A DNA stretch of 64,000 bases from Anadara kagoshimensis (taxonomy: Eukaryota > Mollusca > Bivalvia > Arcoida > Arcidae). This document shows, one piece after another, positions 1-13,600 of the stretch (positions are counted from its first letter, which is position 1; the number at the start of each line of letters is the position of its first letter). The notes under the pieces are model-generated. The model saw only the letters and a list, made by a program, of their open reading frames with translations. It was not told the DNA's origin and did not search any database. The position numbers and the translations under genes are program-made. The DNA lies in assembly GCA_021292105.1 (NCBI GenBank), contig CM037867.1, forward strand, positions 10,296,728 through 10,360,727, read 5' to 3'.

Positions 1-645
1 AAACACCCATAATAAAGTGCAAATTAAACGTTATCAAAATTGCATTAAAAGAAAATAATCAAAATTGAAAGCAACTCAGTTGTAGACATTAAAATCTGTC
101 TGTGATCAACACACAAAAAATTGAAAATATAAAATACAGCAAATGTAAAAATGGAGCATGAAACATGAAGTCTTAACTATAATTGATCTGATGATAGATT
201 TGACTGATTGATGTATGTACATAGCAGAGCACCTGTTTTATTACAGTTCATCATTATAAAATGTCTGGCCTATAAGCTCTGTCTCTCTTCACCCACAGCT
301 ACGGCAAGATTAAATGTGTGTATGTTGATGAAGTAACAATTCAGATATGAAATCAGCTGTAAGCTAGAGAAGCTTCCCATGCAGTATAGCAATAAAATTT
401 AGCCTTTAACCTTGACACAGTTTTAACCAAGACCTTGACCTAAATTTAGGCCATATGATGTCTAAGGTCTACGATATATTTAAAAACAATTATTACAATT
501 ATTGTATTCAAAACTCCTAAACTCATTTAGTGACTTTTCAATAATTTGTAAATCTTTCTTCACCATGCTGTCTTCCACATTCTCTCTTTTTCAAGTCTTT
601 TCCTTAAAAAAAACCTAATGAAAGCATTTCAAAAAACAACATTAC
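1..645 (-). other. CLASP intron after exon 16 (partial)
   Basis: AT-rich intron starting at a GTAATG donor just below the exon 16 end. I see no further exon in these 645 bases. The next exon should begin in phase 1 and lie outside the window. Confidence 0.6.
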
Positions 646-807
646 CTGGTTGCATGGAAACTCGAGAGGGACTGCCTTCTCGACTTGCTCCCTGACTTCT
701 GGCCATCCCCGAGCGACGGGGCTTCGTAGGTGTCATTGGGTCAGTCCTACCGCCTGTATGTGTAATATACTGTAGTCGAGATGCCGGGGACCCTGACCTA
801 CTACCCG
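646..807 (-). CDS. CLASP: CLASP exon 16, Ser/Arg linker with degenerate SxIP site
   Basis: Exon of 162 nt (phase 1 in, phase 1 out). The acceptor is TATCATTTCTAG and the donor GTAATG. It encodes PGSRSGSPASRLQYI at its start and PTKPRRSGMARSQGASREGS near its end. These align with the vertebrate CLASP linker, where SQSQPGSRSGSPG is followed by KRSKIPRSQGCSREASPSR. The EB1-binding S-x-I-P tetrapeptide of vertebrates is S-G-M-A here, so the first SxIP site looks lost. A second site, if present, would be in the next exon outside the window. The local rise in GC and CpG against the flanking introns supports coding constraint. Confidence 0.93.
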
Positions 808-3800
808 CTAGAAATGATATATGATATGTTGGTTTATATGAGTGAAAGGCAAAGTAAATAAAATAACAATCAACATGCCATAATCAAGACGACTTTAACT
901 TGCAGAATGGAGAAATAAATATGAAAAGAACAAAACCAGCAAAAATCCAAAATATCTAAACATCAATATGTATACCGGTACTTTCGTTTTGTTGTATCAC
1001 TAAATTGATAATTGAGAAAGAAAACGGCACAAAGGAAACATTACTATTTCTTTGGATTTTTGCACAAAGATAGAAAATATGATATTTTTTCCATGCTCAT
1101 CTATAATGAAATGTTTATTACAATTTTATTAATTTTTTCTCAATAGAACTAGATTATTCTTTTTTAAAATTAAAATTAGACAATCATCATGCTAACAGAT
1201 TCACAATGATAAAAAAAACTTAAAAGAAAAGAATAAAACCATTCAAAATAAAAATAAGGAGGGTTGAATAAAATAAGCATATCAAAAAGAACTTGTTGAT
1301 ATTATTTTTAAAAACATAAAGCATAATGACCAAAGCAAAAAAGCAACAGAAATCTCCAAAGTAACTAAAATAGTAAAATATGTAAGTTAGACTAGCCCAA
1401 GGTCAGTATGGATGATTTAGTAGATGAATGGTTATAAGTATAAATCCTTCACCCCAAACAAATCAGAATGGTACAGTCCATTTGTTTGATTGTTTTGCTC
1501 ATACCATTGGTAGGTAGGGGTAGAAGGGTTTAAGAATGACATCAAAGAAGTATCTGCTGTATAATTCCAATTTTATCCCAAAATTTAAATTTTACGTGAA
1601 AAAAACCCCAAAAATTCCCACAAAATATGAAAGAAATTAAAATTTCAGCAACATGTGTATTCAGGAGTACTAGTATGCACGTCTCCATAATACATATGAT
1701 GTCAGAGTATGATGTCACGACTCACAAGACATTTATAAAGGTAGGTCTGGGTTTTTTTTAAATTATAAAACAGCAGAGCCTACTTTTTGGATGAGTTTTT
1801 CACTAAAGTAACTACAGATTACGTGAATTAGAACTAGTTTTTAAGGTGAGATGGAGAGAAGGAAAACTGTTATGCATCAAACTTGCTAATATAAGCATAG
1901 TTTTTAATCTAGAGATAATAAAAAAAAACAAAGTGCAATTTTTTTAAATTTTATAAAAATGCTAAATTTGAATTATAAGTTCAAGCTATGGAATCTGGAG
2001 ATAACTGATAGTTCTACACTAATGAAGCCCATGTTATTTCTTATCCTGTCACCCCTAAAAATTACAATGGTATGACCCAATTTTTTCGGATTCTGGGACA
2101 TACCAAAGAACTACATAGGAGTAACAGGTCTGAAACAAATGTGAATAGGAATGTGTGATCTAATTTTAACTACAAGCATCAAGAAAACCAAACCAAAAAC
2201 CAAAATCATTTTTCCCTCAAGACCTTAAACCAATTACCCTCAAATTGTGATAAAAGTTTGATATAAATTTTATCTGAAATGCCATCAAATGAATAAAATT
2301 CTGCCATATTTAAAGGAAAAAAACTAACAATCATAATCTTTTTAGAAAATTATTATGCCAAAATTTGTATAAATTGATAAAATTGATAAAAGTCCCGCAC
2401 AGGGTAAATTATGTATATTCATTTTGAAGGTTCTTAAATAATTTTTTTTGATTACTAAAATTGTCAAAAAATATGATTTTCAAAATGATTTCATAATCAA
2501 AGTTATCTTCAGGTTCCTTAATTAGTGGTTAAATCGTAAAAATGTGGAAAAATAGATTATTTTGAAAAAATTAATTTTATCATTTCACTCATTTAGCATT
2601 CCTGAATTTTCATTTTACTCACGTTGAGACTGCGATGTCCCAACCTTAGTCCGAGGTCGACTCCGTTCAGGGGGAGAGATAACACTGTGATGGTGTACTG
2701 TAGTGCTCCGCTGTCGAGCTGTAACAATAAAGTCCAAGTTCCCCATTGCAATCAAAAGTTGTTAAGCAATCAAAGTTAAGCAAGTAAAGACAAAACAAAA
2801 CACACAGACTAACAAACAAGAAAACAGTTGACATAAAGAAATAAATGAAAAACAAATATCTGAAAAACAGAAAATTAACAGGAGAAACACAAATTTTACA
2901 AGAACACATTGTGATGATGAATTGAAAAACAAAAAAAAATTAAAATGAAATAACATTGATTATTGTTCAAAATAAAAATATTACTCTCAGCAATATACTG
3001 TTTTTTAAATTCCACTTAAGTGGATTTTTTTCACCTTTATTCCTTTAAAAGTAGATATATAATTATGTCAATTATAAGGATATTTCAACTTTTTCACCTT
3101 GTGTTAAAATTTCTCAATGTATTGATGAAGCAACTAAATTTTAAAACCCCATTTCATAAATCTTAAAACAATTGACATATCGGTATACTGATAAACCCTT
3201 CAGTAAACCTACCCACCCACCAAAGTATTAATATATTCATAAGCAATACTAGCAGCTACTATGTTTATATAATGTAGAATTATTTCAGTTATGGCATATT
3301 TATTACCCTGTACCATGTGATGTTTATTATTGCACTATAATAATATGAAGGCATTTTTGCAATATATACAACTTTTTGGAGATCTGTGATCAAATGATCT
3401 ACAAGCTACTCTTCTTACACATTTTCATTTCACCAACAACTTTCAACACCAAAATTATTTGTTGTAATATATACAAAGTTTAGAAAAGTTCTATGCACAT
3501 TTCTTTTTCAGTGAAAAATAACCAATGGGGCTTAAAACCAGGTGAGCTAGAGAAGGCGAACAAGAGCTTAAAATAAAAGCCAAGTGACCATTTACCAGTA
3601 TACAACATATTCATAATACACCACGACTTAGACCAAGGTGAGATAGACCTGTAGACAGGACTGATGAAATATCAGTGCCTAAAATGAAAGCACACAGTTC
3701 CTTTACAAACAAAGCAAATCTTTGTACACAAGAATGATACCTACGTGATGTAAGATAATTGTGATTCTCGAAATCTGCTGTGATTTCATTTCCGTTCTCG

Positions 3801-6800
3801 TCCTCGTCGGAAGCAGGACCCTCATCTAAACAATCCCTACCAGGGATCTCCACAACATAAGGGAATATTGCAAACTGAACCCTTCTTGTATTATTTTTAT
3901 TTCCCAACTCATTTGATAAATTCCTCATGATGAATTCCAAATTTCTCAAAAAATTCCAATAAATGTAAAATGCATTTATCTGTTTTTAATTACAAAACAG
4001 GGTAAATAAATTCCTCACATTTATCTACTCAGAACAGTTAATTCTCACACTTATTATAACCAATAAATAAAGTTTTCCAGAGAATTTCTAAGGTGACAGG
4101 AAAATAATTAACACATACTGGTCTGTTTTCATTTCAAAACACAGTGAATGATTTCAAAACAACAATACCAACTCATGTTAACAAAAAAATATATATACTG
4201 CAAATTGCATTAAATTATTTTCCTCAAAAAAACTGAATAAATTGGTCAAAACTATATCAAGTATATATGGCATTCATGTTTTTGGAGAACAAATTCCTCT
4301 TTATGATTCCAACCAATTTAAACTTCCAAAGTTCTCTAGAAATTCAATAACAACCAAGTTCATAAAGTCTAAAGCAAAACATTTAAAATCCAGATAATAA
4401 TCTAATCCTCAGATAACATTCAAAATCATCACATTCCAATATCAATTCAGATCCGTGATAAGTGGATTCACAAAATTTGAAAAGCAACGCCACTTTGTTT
4501 TAATCAAATCCTGCATTAAAAACAATGGCCCAATTTTTTTGTCTCTTCCTGGCATTTCAAAAATCCATTTTACTTAAAAGTTAATTAAATTCTCAATATG
4601 TTCTATCAAATTTTGCATGTAAAGCCATGGCCTAAATTTTTTTCTAGCTTCTTGCCGTTTCAAAAATCATTTAATTCAGGTTAATTGCACTCTCAATAAT
4701 TAAATTTAAACACATTCTGCATGTAAAACAATGGCCTAATTTTTGCTTGGCTTGCTGACGATTTTAGACTCATTCATGGGGACCAGGTATACCTCCTGCC
4801 CTAACTTGTAATTGTATCAATAAATCAGGTCTCCGTTAATAGAACAAGAACTATAGTATGTTTAACCCAGCGATTGATTTGATTAACACTTGTACGGTCA
4901 TTATTGAAACACTATATATCCCTCCATACATTCCCATCAGATAACAAAATCAGACGAATATTTAACACAGAAAATACGACAAACGGATCCTTATTAAACC
5001 ATCAAATCAATAACTTTAACAAATCTTAATGAAAATTAGTGGCAGCAATAATTGCTGTGCAAAATGAAAACAGAATATTTCATTCTTTTCCTTATTCTTT
5101 CTTTTTTCAAAAGTCCTCCAAATCTCCAAATTCAGTTTTAAAACAATGAAGTCATGTAGTAACAATATCAATACTGTAACAGAGAACACATTAATTGCTG
5201 TTTTGAGCCCGTATAAGTTTACAACTTTCAGGAGATACTGATCAAAAAGCCGCCCAAACATAATAAATACACTGATCCTAGGTAAACATTGGAAAAGTTC
5301 CATAAATATCACTTATAAATAAAATCTTTGTTGGTTTAGTTTGTGGTCAAACAAATATTCTTATTTAATATTTCTCTTCTTAACAGGATCAACTTTTACT
5401 TCTCAGCACAAATCTTCTTAATCTTTAGTAGTAAATCCCTCCTAATCCCTCGGAACACCAACTGGGCTGACATAAGTGAAAAGTTTAAACACACTTATCA
5501 TTTTATCACACAACAACTATAATATGACTTGTATAAGATAAAACTTCCATTTTTCAGCATTTCAAAGAGAATAAAAATGTTCAAATCAAAACTTTCTTCC
5601 AAATTTAAGCACGATTTCACTGGAAATTTAAATCCTTCACAAATCACATCTGGATATACTTATTAATGAATTTATCCATAACTCTGGGAAGACTTTTCCC
5701 ACTGAAAATGCAATCTTTAAAAGTTTTTGTCATATCCTAAACTGAATCCTGACAAGCACCTGCTAATCAATGTTACATTTCCTAATGCATTTTAACACAC
5801 ACTGAAATAGGCTACATGTACTTTAGTCAAACATCCTACTGTAAACATGTACAAATCTTTAAGGTTTTTCTTTAAAAATACTAGTCAGCAGTCTAAGTAC
5901 TTGTTAATCCTCCTTCTGTCCAGGTACACATCTTACTTACTTAGAACAATTTACAACTACCTGTGACCAGGTAAAAATCTCCAGATTAAAAGCCCACCTG
6001 ACAAGGTGTTAATAACAGTGATTTTTTGGCCATTTAAAACATTTTTCTTTTACTGTGAGATGATTTTTATAAAATTATGATTACACCTTTACTCGCCAGG
6101 TCGTGAACCCTAACTGTTATGACGGACAGGTAGTATACATGTATACCTGTGAACTTCTATGTTAGTTTATCCCCCTATCAGATGTGATGATGATAGGTAA
6201 GACTAATTAATGACACTTTTACCTGTGTTACAGCCAGCAGGTAAACACACCAATGATCTTTTGACATAATCTGACATTAACGATGATATCCAGCCCCCCT
6301 GTTTCACAAACACTATCATTGTTTTCTCTTCATCCCTGGTGTATTCATTTCAATTAAGTAATGAGTATGACTTTTTGATGACGAGACACTTAATGAAATT
6401 AGGTGAAAACTGGACAATCTTACATCTGGTTTACTGAATAAGTAAAAGATGAACGGATTAAACCTCTAACATTTTTTTATTTTTATTATGATTAATGATG
6501 TTTTATACTGCAGTCAAGACTATTTCACTTATAATCAGCTTTTAGAATGGTGACAGAAACTGAAGCACCCAAATAATTCAATAAACCATTGAAAAAGTGA
6601 ACCCACAATATTCTCAAACAAGAACATCCTCGATTGGGACTTGAACTTAGGCTGTGAGAGGCAATGTCCGCATTTAGACCTTATGAATTATGCATAAATA
6701 AACAATTTTGGGAATACACATATATGGAAGAAAATAAAATAAAATAATTTGACAAAATATAAGAAATTGATGTGTATGAATAAGGCAAAAATCTTGATTC

Positions 6801-9800
6801 AGATTCTGTTAAAATGACATACTACCCTAATTGCAGTGACACATAGTTGAGACACATGAAAGAAAGACTTAATAAAGAAGTTGTGGTTTGTGAGATAATT
6901 TTGTTGCCTGCAGTTATGATGGAGACGGGATGGTAGTGACCACGGGTCATCATGATAAGTCTGACAATTAATAAACAGGTACTTTAAAGGAGAGACTTCT
7001 GCTGACATACTGACTGGATACACTCCTAAATACACTGTACTATCTGCAGTAAAAATCTGACTTTAAATGTTTCAGCAATGTGGGGGTGTGAGGCTGAGTG
7101 GCTAAAGCTAAAGATCAACTTAAAAGATCTTGGTTAATATTAAACCATGGGTTATTTGATATTTTTTTATCTTTAGCTTTTTTATTTTAGTTGCTTTAGT
7201 CCTACCAGCTGATAAATTGGTATAGAATCGGGAATGAGGTGAGGGTGGGTGGTTAAACCATGTGGTACCCTAGTATCCTATCCTATCCATGGTGGAAAAC
7301 CAAGCAAACCCACAAGCCCAATGAACTATTAGGTTGAAGACAAACTCTCATCTGAAAATCTAAAGTGCTAGCATTACTAAAAAGTTGGCGAGAAAGTTGT
7401 TTTTATGAACTTGGGAAAACACAAAATAAGAATGAGATGAACAACCCAACACTGAATAATGGATACAAATATAGCAACATAAAGAGACCATACTATATGA
7501 TGTAGATTTACATTAAGGACAATAGATGATACATATTTGATTATGTTGTTGTTAAGGTATAAACTATGTAGGTGTTACATTATCTACCACTGTCGTGTCT
7601 TCCTAAACAATTCCAGTAATGAAAAATATCTAACATTCTTTTTGATGTATCCTATCAGTGAAGGGTTTTTACATGTAACAGATCAACCCAAGCCATGCTT
7701 TAATAGAACATCATGGGAAATTTATCAGATATGTATCCCTTAATTCTATACAGACATGATCTATTTTTGTTATTTACATTAATATCAAATTTTCATTAAA
7801 AACCGAATAAAGATGAAATTCTTTTGAGCTTGTTGTGTTCACAAATAATTTCAATGGGCAATTTACTTAATTGCATCAAAACTATTTTCAGATATAGCAA
7901 TGCAATATTTTTAATATTTGTTGTATTTTAAAGATCCATGGAAGCACTTTGGCAAACCCATTTCTCTTTAGAAATATGCCACTTTGATAAGTTGAACAGA
8001 AATTACTAGAATTTTTTATGTCTGTCCAATGCCAGTTTCCTTCACCATAAACATCTCAATAGTCGAAGTTAGAACAATTAAGAAATTCTCATAGCAACTG
8101 TAAGGACTAACAGTTACTCAATTTCCACTTTGAAAATCAGGTTTTCTCTACAATTTTAAACTGGAATTTGTAGTAAAGTGAAAATTTCTTAAGCTGGGGA
8201 ATTAAAACAAATTACTGTATCCTCTGCAAAGTGCCTTGTTTAAGTAAACAATTATTTAGTTAAAGAAAATAACCTTTTTTGGTCAAAATAATCCCATCAC
8301 TTTTACAAAGTGAGATTTAAATATTTTTATTACATTTTAAATTAGAATCTGACCTAAATAAGTAACCACATCTTTTCATCTTTTAATGGTCAAGAACCTC
8401 CAATAGTGCCCTTAAACCAGGGAATTTGATATGATATACTTTAAGCTGAACCCAAGTTCTATATTTCTGAACCAAAGTCCTATATTTATATAAATCGTAA
8501 ATATTTTATCAAGATTTGTGAATTTATACTTTTGTCACAGGTCACTTAATTTCCATCAGATACTGGTCATAATCCGCTGGTCATTTAGTGGTGGTGGTCA
8601 AATACCAAGACATTTAATCCCAAGGTTATCAGAAACTTAATCCTGAGTATAAAATATACATAAAATAAACAGATGAAATAATGACATGTTAAATAAGACA
8701 GTTAATATGGTTTTTTTTCAGCAAAAATTGTGGTTTTTTGTGATTTTGTGTTGTATTTTGACAAGTTTAAGATGTATAATAACTATATAAAGTCCAATGA
8801 TTTTCACAATGTCACAACTCTGATACTGGCATTAATGGTTGCATACCTCACAAAAATTTTACTATTTCTCAACAATAGATGTTTTGATCACTTAAAGCAG
8901 TATGAAACATATCACAATTGTAATTTTATTTTTTTAATTTTAATTGTTTAAGGCCCCAGTCAAGATTCTTTCATTTATATTAAGGTGGTCAGTTCTGCAA
9001 TAATGGAGTGGAATGGAGTCGAGTAATGGCATTTTTATGCCCTAGTCAAGATTCTTTCACCTTTATCTAGGTGGTAAAATCAGGGATGGTGAAGGAAACT
9101 GAAATATCCAGAGAAAACATCCAAGTAGTAACTTGCTGCAACATATCAAATCATAAAAGATAATATCCCAAGACAAAAAGAATAGAAGAAAACAAATGGA
9201 GGGGAGCAATGGTATTTCTTTCACCTTTATCAAAGCAGATGGAAAAAGTTGAAGTGTCTAGATAACATAGCTACCTTCAGCATACAAAATTTTTCATAAA
9301 GGATCTGTCTGAGCAGAATTTGAATCTACTCAGTGAGAGGTGCTGTGATCTACAAGATGGTACTTTAATACATTCCGCCCCCAAGGCCCAAGAAGAAAAG
9401 GAATAAACTACACAACCTTTATGTGTTTGGATAAATCTCTAAAAGAAGACTAAACTTCAATATTGCCATGACAAATTCAACTCATTTACTACCCAAAGTG
9501 TTCGTTACTATAGAGACTACAACAAACAAAATTCTCAACCAACAACTGAAATTTAGCAATTCACTTTCTGGACCAAAATAACTGACATGACTTCAAATTC
9601 TGGACCTTTGTTTGAAAATTCCATAACCTCTGTGAAATCTATACCCTATTTTTCATATACAAATATTTCCTTTTTCAAAATATTTTGTCAACTTTTTTGG
9701 TGCTACCGTATATATCTTACACTTCAGTATTTACTCAGCACTTACAGATGTCAATCTGTTATATATAAAATCATCAAATATATCTCCTACAGAATACATG

Positions 9801-10644
9801 ATTCTGATTTTAATTATAGCTTCTGCTTAAAACAAAATGTCATTGCTTATTTATAACCAGTAAATATAGGGCATCTAATAGGACCTTCCATGATTACCCC
9901 CATCCCAAATTTGTTGAACAGATTACGCAAATGTAATTTATTTCATTCATTTATTATTTTGTTTTTTATATCTATCAGTTTTTATGTAATATTTTTTATT
10001 AACCAATTGATCTGTTTTCTAGTTATCAGAAAAAATACCCCTGAAAAGACAGAACAGGGCGGGGAACAAAATGCTGAAAATAGAAACCACTTTTAAAGGT
10101 TGTTTATTTCACATAGTTTTATCTGAAAACTGAGGTTTTAAAAATTTGTCCAAGATATATTTGTAGACTATTTTTCTTATGATTTTTCTTCATCTGCAAA
10201 GTAAGAATAGTTTTTTTTTATCCTGATTCCCAACATAAATTGATATATGAGCTTTTGTTTTTTCTATTTTAAAATATATCTCTTTTTATTTGGTACTATA
10301 TCAGGCTTTTTATATACAATAACCCTACGTCCCACATAGTAATATTGAAATATATCATTATATGACTTATAACATACTAATACTGAAAAAGAATAGAAAT
10401 AATAGGAGTATTATATACTATACTAGATGAGGATGAGAATTATTTTATCAAGCATCAGAACAATGCTATATGTATAGGATATTAAGCAGATTTCTCCATA
10501 ATCAGCCATAGATGATTGTTTCATGTTCATGCCATATTTAATCTTGTACATATGCTTTATATATAACTAGATCAGTTGCATGTTCCAGCCAATGAGATGA
10601 TGGAAATGTTGATGCCACTGATGTTGAGGATGATGATGGTGTTG

Positions 10645-10685
<41 letters not shown>

Positions 10686-13600
10686 AACAACAATGATGAT
10701 AAAAATGACAATGACGACAACAATGATGACACCAAAAGCCACCATGAGACAGCAAATGAAAATTGGCATAATATTCTAACAACTGATTGCAATTCAAATA
10801 GAAAATACACTATAAACTAATAACATAGTACTGTAATTAAGCTAAATAAATCAGGAGGTCTTACTTAATGAAGCACATTACAAAAATGTTTTCAAATCTA
10901 AGACAAACTTTATTATCTCCCTTTACTCCAGCTTATGAATAGTAGCCTTATTTTTGATGAGATGAATACATGACTAAAATCCGGTTGACTGCCATTACAC
11001 ATTGATCACACTAGAATGATATCCTTTATGATATTTTTCACTGGCCGGTACCCATAACAAACTCACCCACCCTCTTTCCAAATAAATGATAACCAAAACA
11101 ACATTTTCCAATGTCCTCGACAATCTTATACTACCCCTACTTCCTGCTGTCAATGAATGATGCGATTCCTGAAGTTTCAAGGACTCCCATAGAAACCTTG
11201 AAATCCCCTCTGCCTTATTCCCTGATGAAGAAAATGGAAATCACACATGGTCCCTTACACTATCTATTCTATAGCAAACCCCTCCTTTTCAAATAACCGA
11301 TCATTTTTCATTTAAATATTCTAAAATAATTTTCCATTTACACAATTATTTTAACAAACATCAATTTAACAATTTAACAAGTAAACGATGACAACTCCAC
11401 ACCATTTTAAACATATATGACGTGTAAGTTAAGTACCACCAAAACATTATTGGTAAGTAAAGTTAGATGTTATAACTGTTAATCTGTGTCAACCCACTAC
11501 CATACGAACCCTACAATATCCTTGTCATCTGTATATCAAATTTTGAAACTTTTTATTTGGGAATAAATTATTTTATAGTGAATTCATTCTTGTGATCGTT
11601 TTTGTTTGATAGATAACAAAACGTTCATTCTTGGCAGTCATCAGGTGTGTTGAAGGTAGATTTGTCTTTCAAAATGGTTTTGCTCCAGAGTACAATGATC
11701 ATCCCTCATCTAAAAGAATCTTCATTGCATGTGTATTTGTGTTTTCCTTCCCCTTTCACAGTTCTCTATATTAATCTAAACAGAATATATCTCTCTCTCT
11801 TTCTCTCTCTGAACTTTAAATAAAAGACACCTGCATCCCTTACAATAAATAAAACAAATCCCAAAATCTTTAAATTTCCCATAACCTTAATGCAAAATAA
11901 TGTTGATTTTTTGAAAGCAAAAAATACTGAAAATAACTCAAAAACATAATAAACAATTTTCTAATGTTACTAATGAAAGAGATAAAAAGGGGAAGAAATC
12001 CCGTGATGAGTTCCTGTGTGCAAAAATAAGAGAGAAAAGGTTAATAAGGATGTGCTTACGAAGGGAATAAGTGGCCCCTGGTGTCATCCTGGAGACAGCT
12101 GACATCCCGGGGGAGCGGTACTTAGGAGAAACATAAGATCGTGGTCCGTTAGCCAAATCAACAGCACTACTGGAGCGTACTATGTGTCCCTTACTAGAGG
12201 TGTCTCTTAATGGTTTGTCTAGATCTGCAACATGATTAAAACGTGTAACATAAAGAACAACAACAGACAGCCATTTTGTGTACAAGTGTTTTTATGGTTA
12301 CCATTTTCGAGGAGATAATAATACTTCTAGAAAATTTTCATCAACCATTCATCATTCTTTTTTTTTAGAATTCTAATATGTTGAATTTTATCTTGATTGA
12401 TCATCAGTTTAAACTGAAAGTCATAAACATTGCAATTTGTGTGGTCAATTTGATATAAAGGTGTGACTCTAGCTAAAAATGACTTACTGACACCAAAATT
12501 TCACTGTAAATTAACGTTTTTATTTTGAATAATTGCAAGTCTGCACATTATCCGACATGATACGCGTAGATGTAAACTTCAACAATCATCAATAACTGCT
12601 TTATTTTCCACATATTATTGCATATTTTATATTCAAGTGCATTCTAGATGGTAAAATCTTGCATATCTTTGAGTATCCATTCTCATATGACTTTATAAAT
12701 GTCCGTTTGTGTACATTGACCTTAGATCTACAAGTTCAAAATTTGGAATTTGAGATGGTTTTTGGTACAGTAAAGCCTTAATTTGTTTCCATCAATTATT
12801 CAGTAAGATTTTGGCATTATAAAGTAGTGTGGAGATAAAAAAAAATTAACGAGGGGCAAAATAACCAGGTTTTATGGTATCGATGCTTTTTATGAATGGT
12901 TGATGAAAATTAACAACTGCTGACTACCTCAAATTATCTCCCTTGCATCTGTATTTAATTTATAAAGAAATCTTTCATTGTTTAAAATCAACGGCTGTCT
13001 ATTGTTTTATAATTAAAGTGTAAAATAGAAGGAGAATAAACAAAAAATTAAATTGTTAAAAATTAGCAGTAATTATAATGATAACTAAGAGATAGATATA
13101 AATGTATATATTTATATAGATAATAGATACATGTGCAGATTACAAACTATAGGAATAAACAGCATGTCAAGGGACTATATGCTTTTGCTACTTAAATCCA
13201 TATCGCTTTTCAATGTTTTAAATCATTCGGATTCCCAATATTTTGAATTATTTAAATTTCCAATATTTCAAATCATTTTTTTAGTTTACAAATTGACCAA
13301 CCAGAGACATGCTTAAATTTTCTGTCACATGGTCAAAAATGCCAGTATCATCTGAAGTAAAAGCCAGTGGTTGCACGCATATAGAATAATTTGGCATTCA
13401 ATGGCAATGATGTATATCTAAAATTCAGTTGTAAATTTAGTTGTCCTGGTTTGTATAAATTAAACAATTCAGTATGAGCATTGTACTGTGAATCTGTATC
13501 GTAAATTTGTATTTTTAACAAAATGAAAAAAATAGTTTATACCAGAAGAGTTAAAATGTTGTCAAAAGCTGTTAATTTAATTAGCAAAAGCATATATCGA

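Larger units (their letters stand above)
2719..12059 (-). other. CLASP intron region between exons 13 and 15
   Basis: A 9.3 kb AT-rich region. It holds one candidate cassette exon (3745-3825), a three-copy tandem repeat (4505-4760), SINE-derived sequence (8950-9390), an ATG microsatellite (10647-10683) and a CT-rich run near 11790-11810. Open frames near 5016-5312, 7537-7743 and 9587-10096 are A/T-rich and have no recognisable domain or codon signal. Confidence 0.55.

Noticed and set aside
2667-2956. Minus-strand open frames rich in Phe/Leu/Cys
   Set aside because: They lie in T-rich intron just upstream of the CLASP exon 15 acceptor and overlap the exon in the wrong frame.
3611-3949. Full 112-codon minus-strand frame around the cassette exon
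   Set aside because: Only the 81-nt segment 3745-3825 has splice boundaries with the right phases; the rest of the frame is intron-like.
10538-10810. Poly-Ser, poly-His, poly-Ile and poly-Met open frames
   Set aside because: Products of the GAT microsatellite in different frames.
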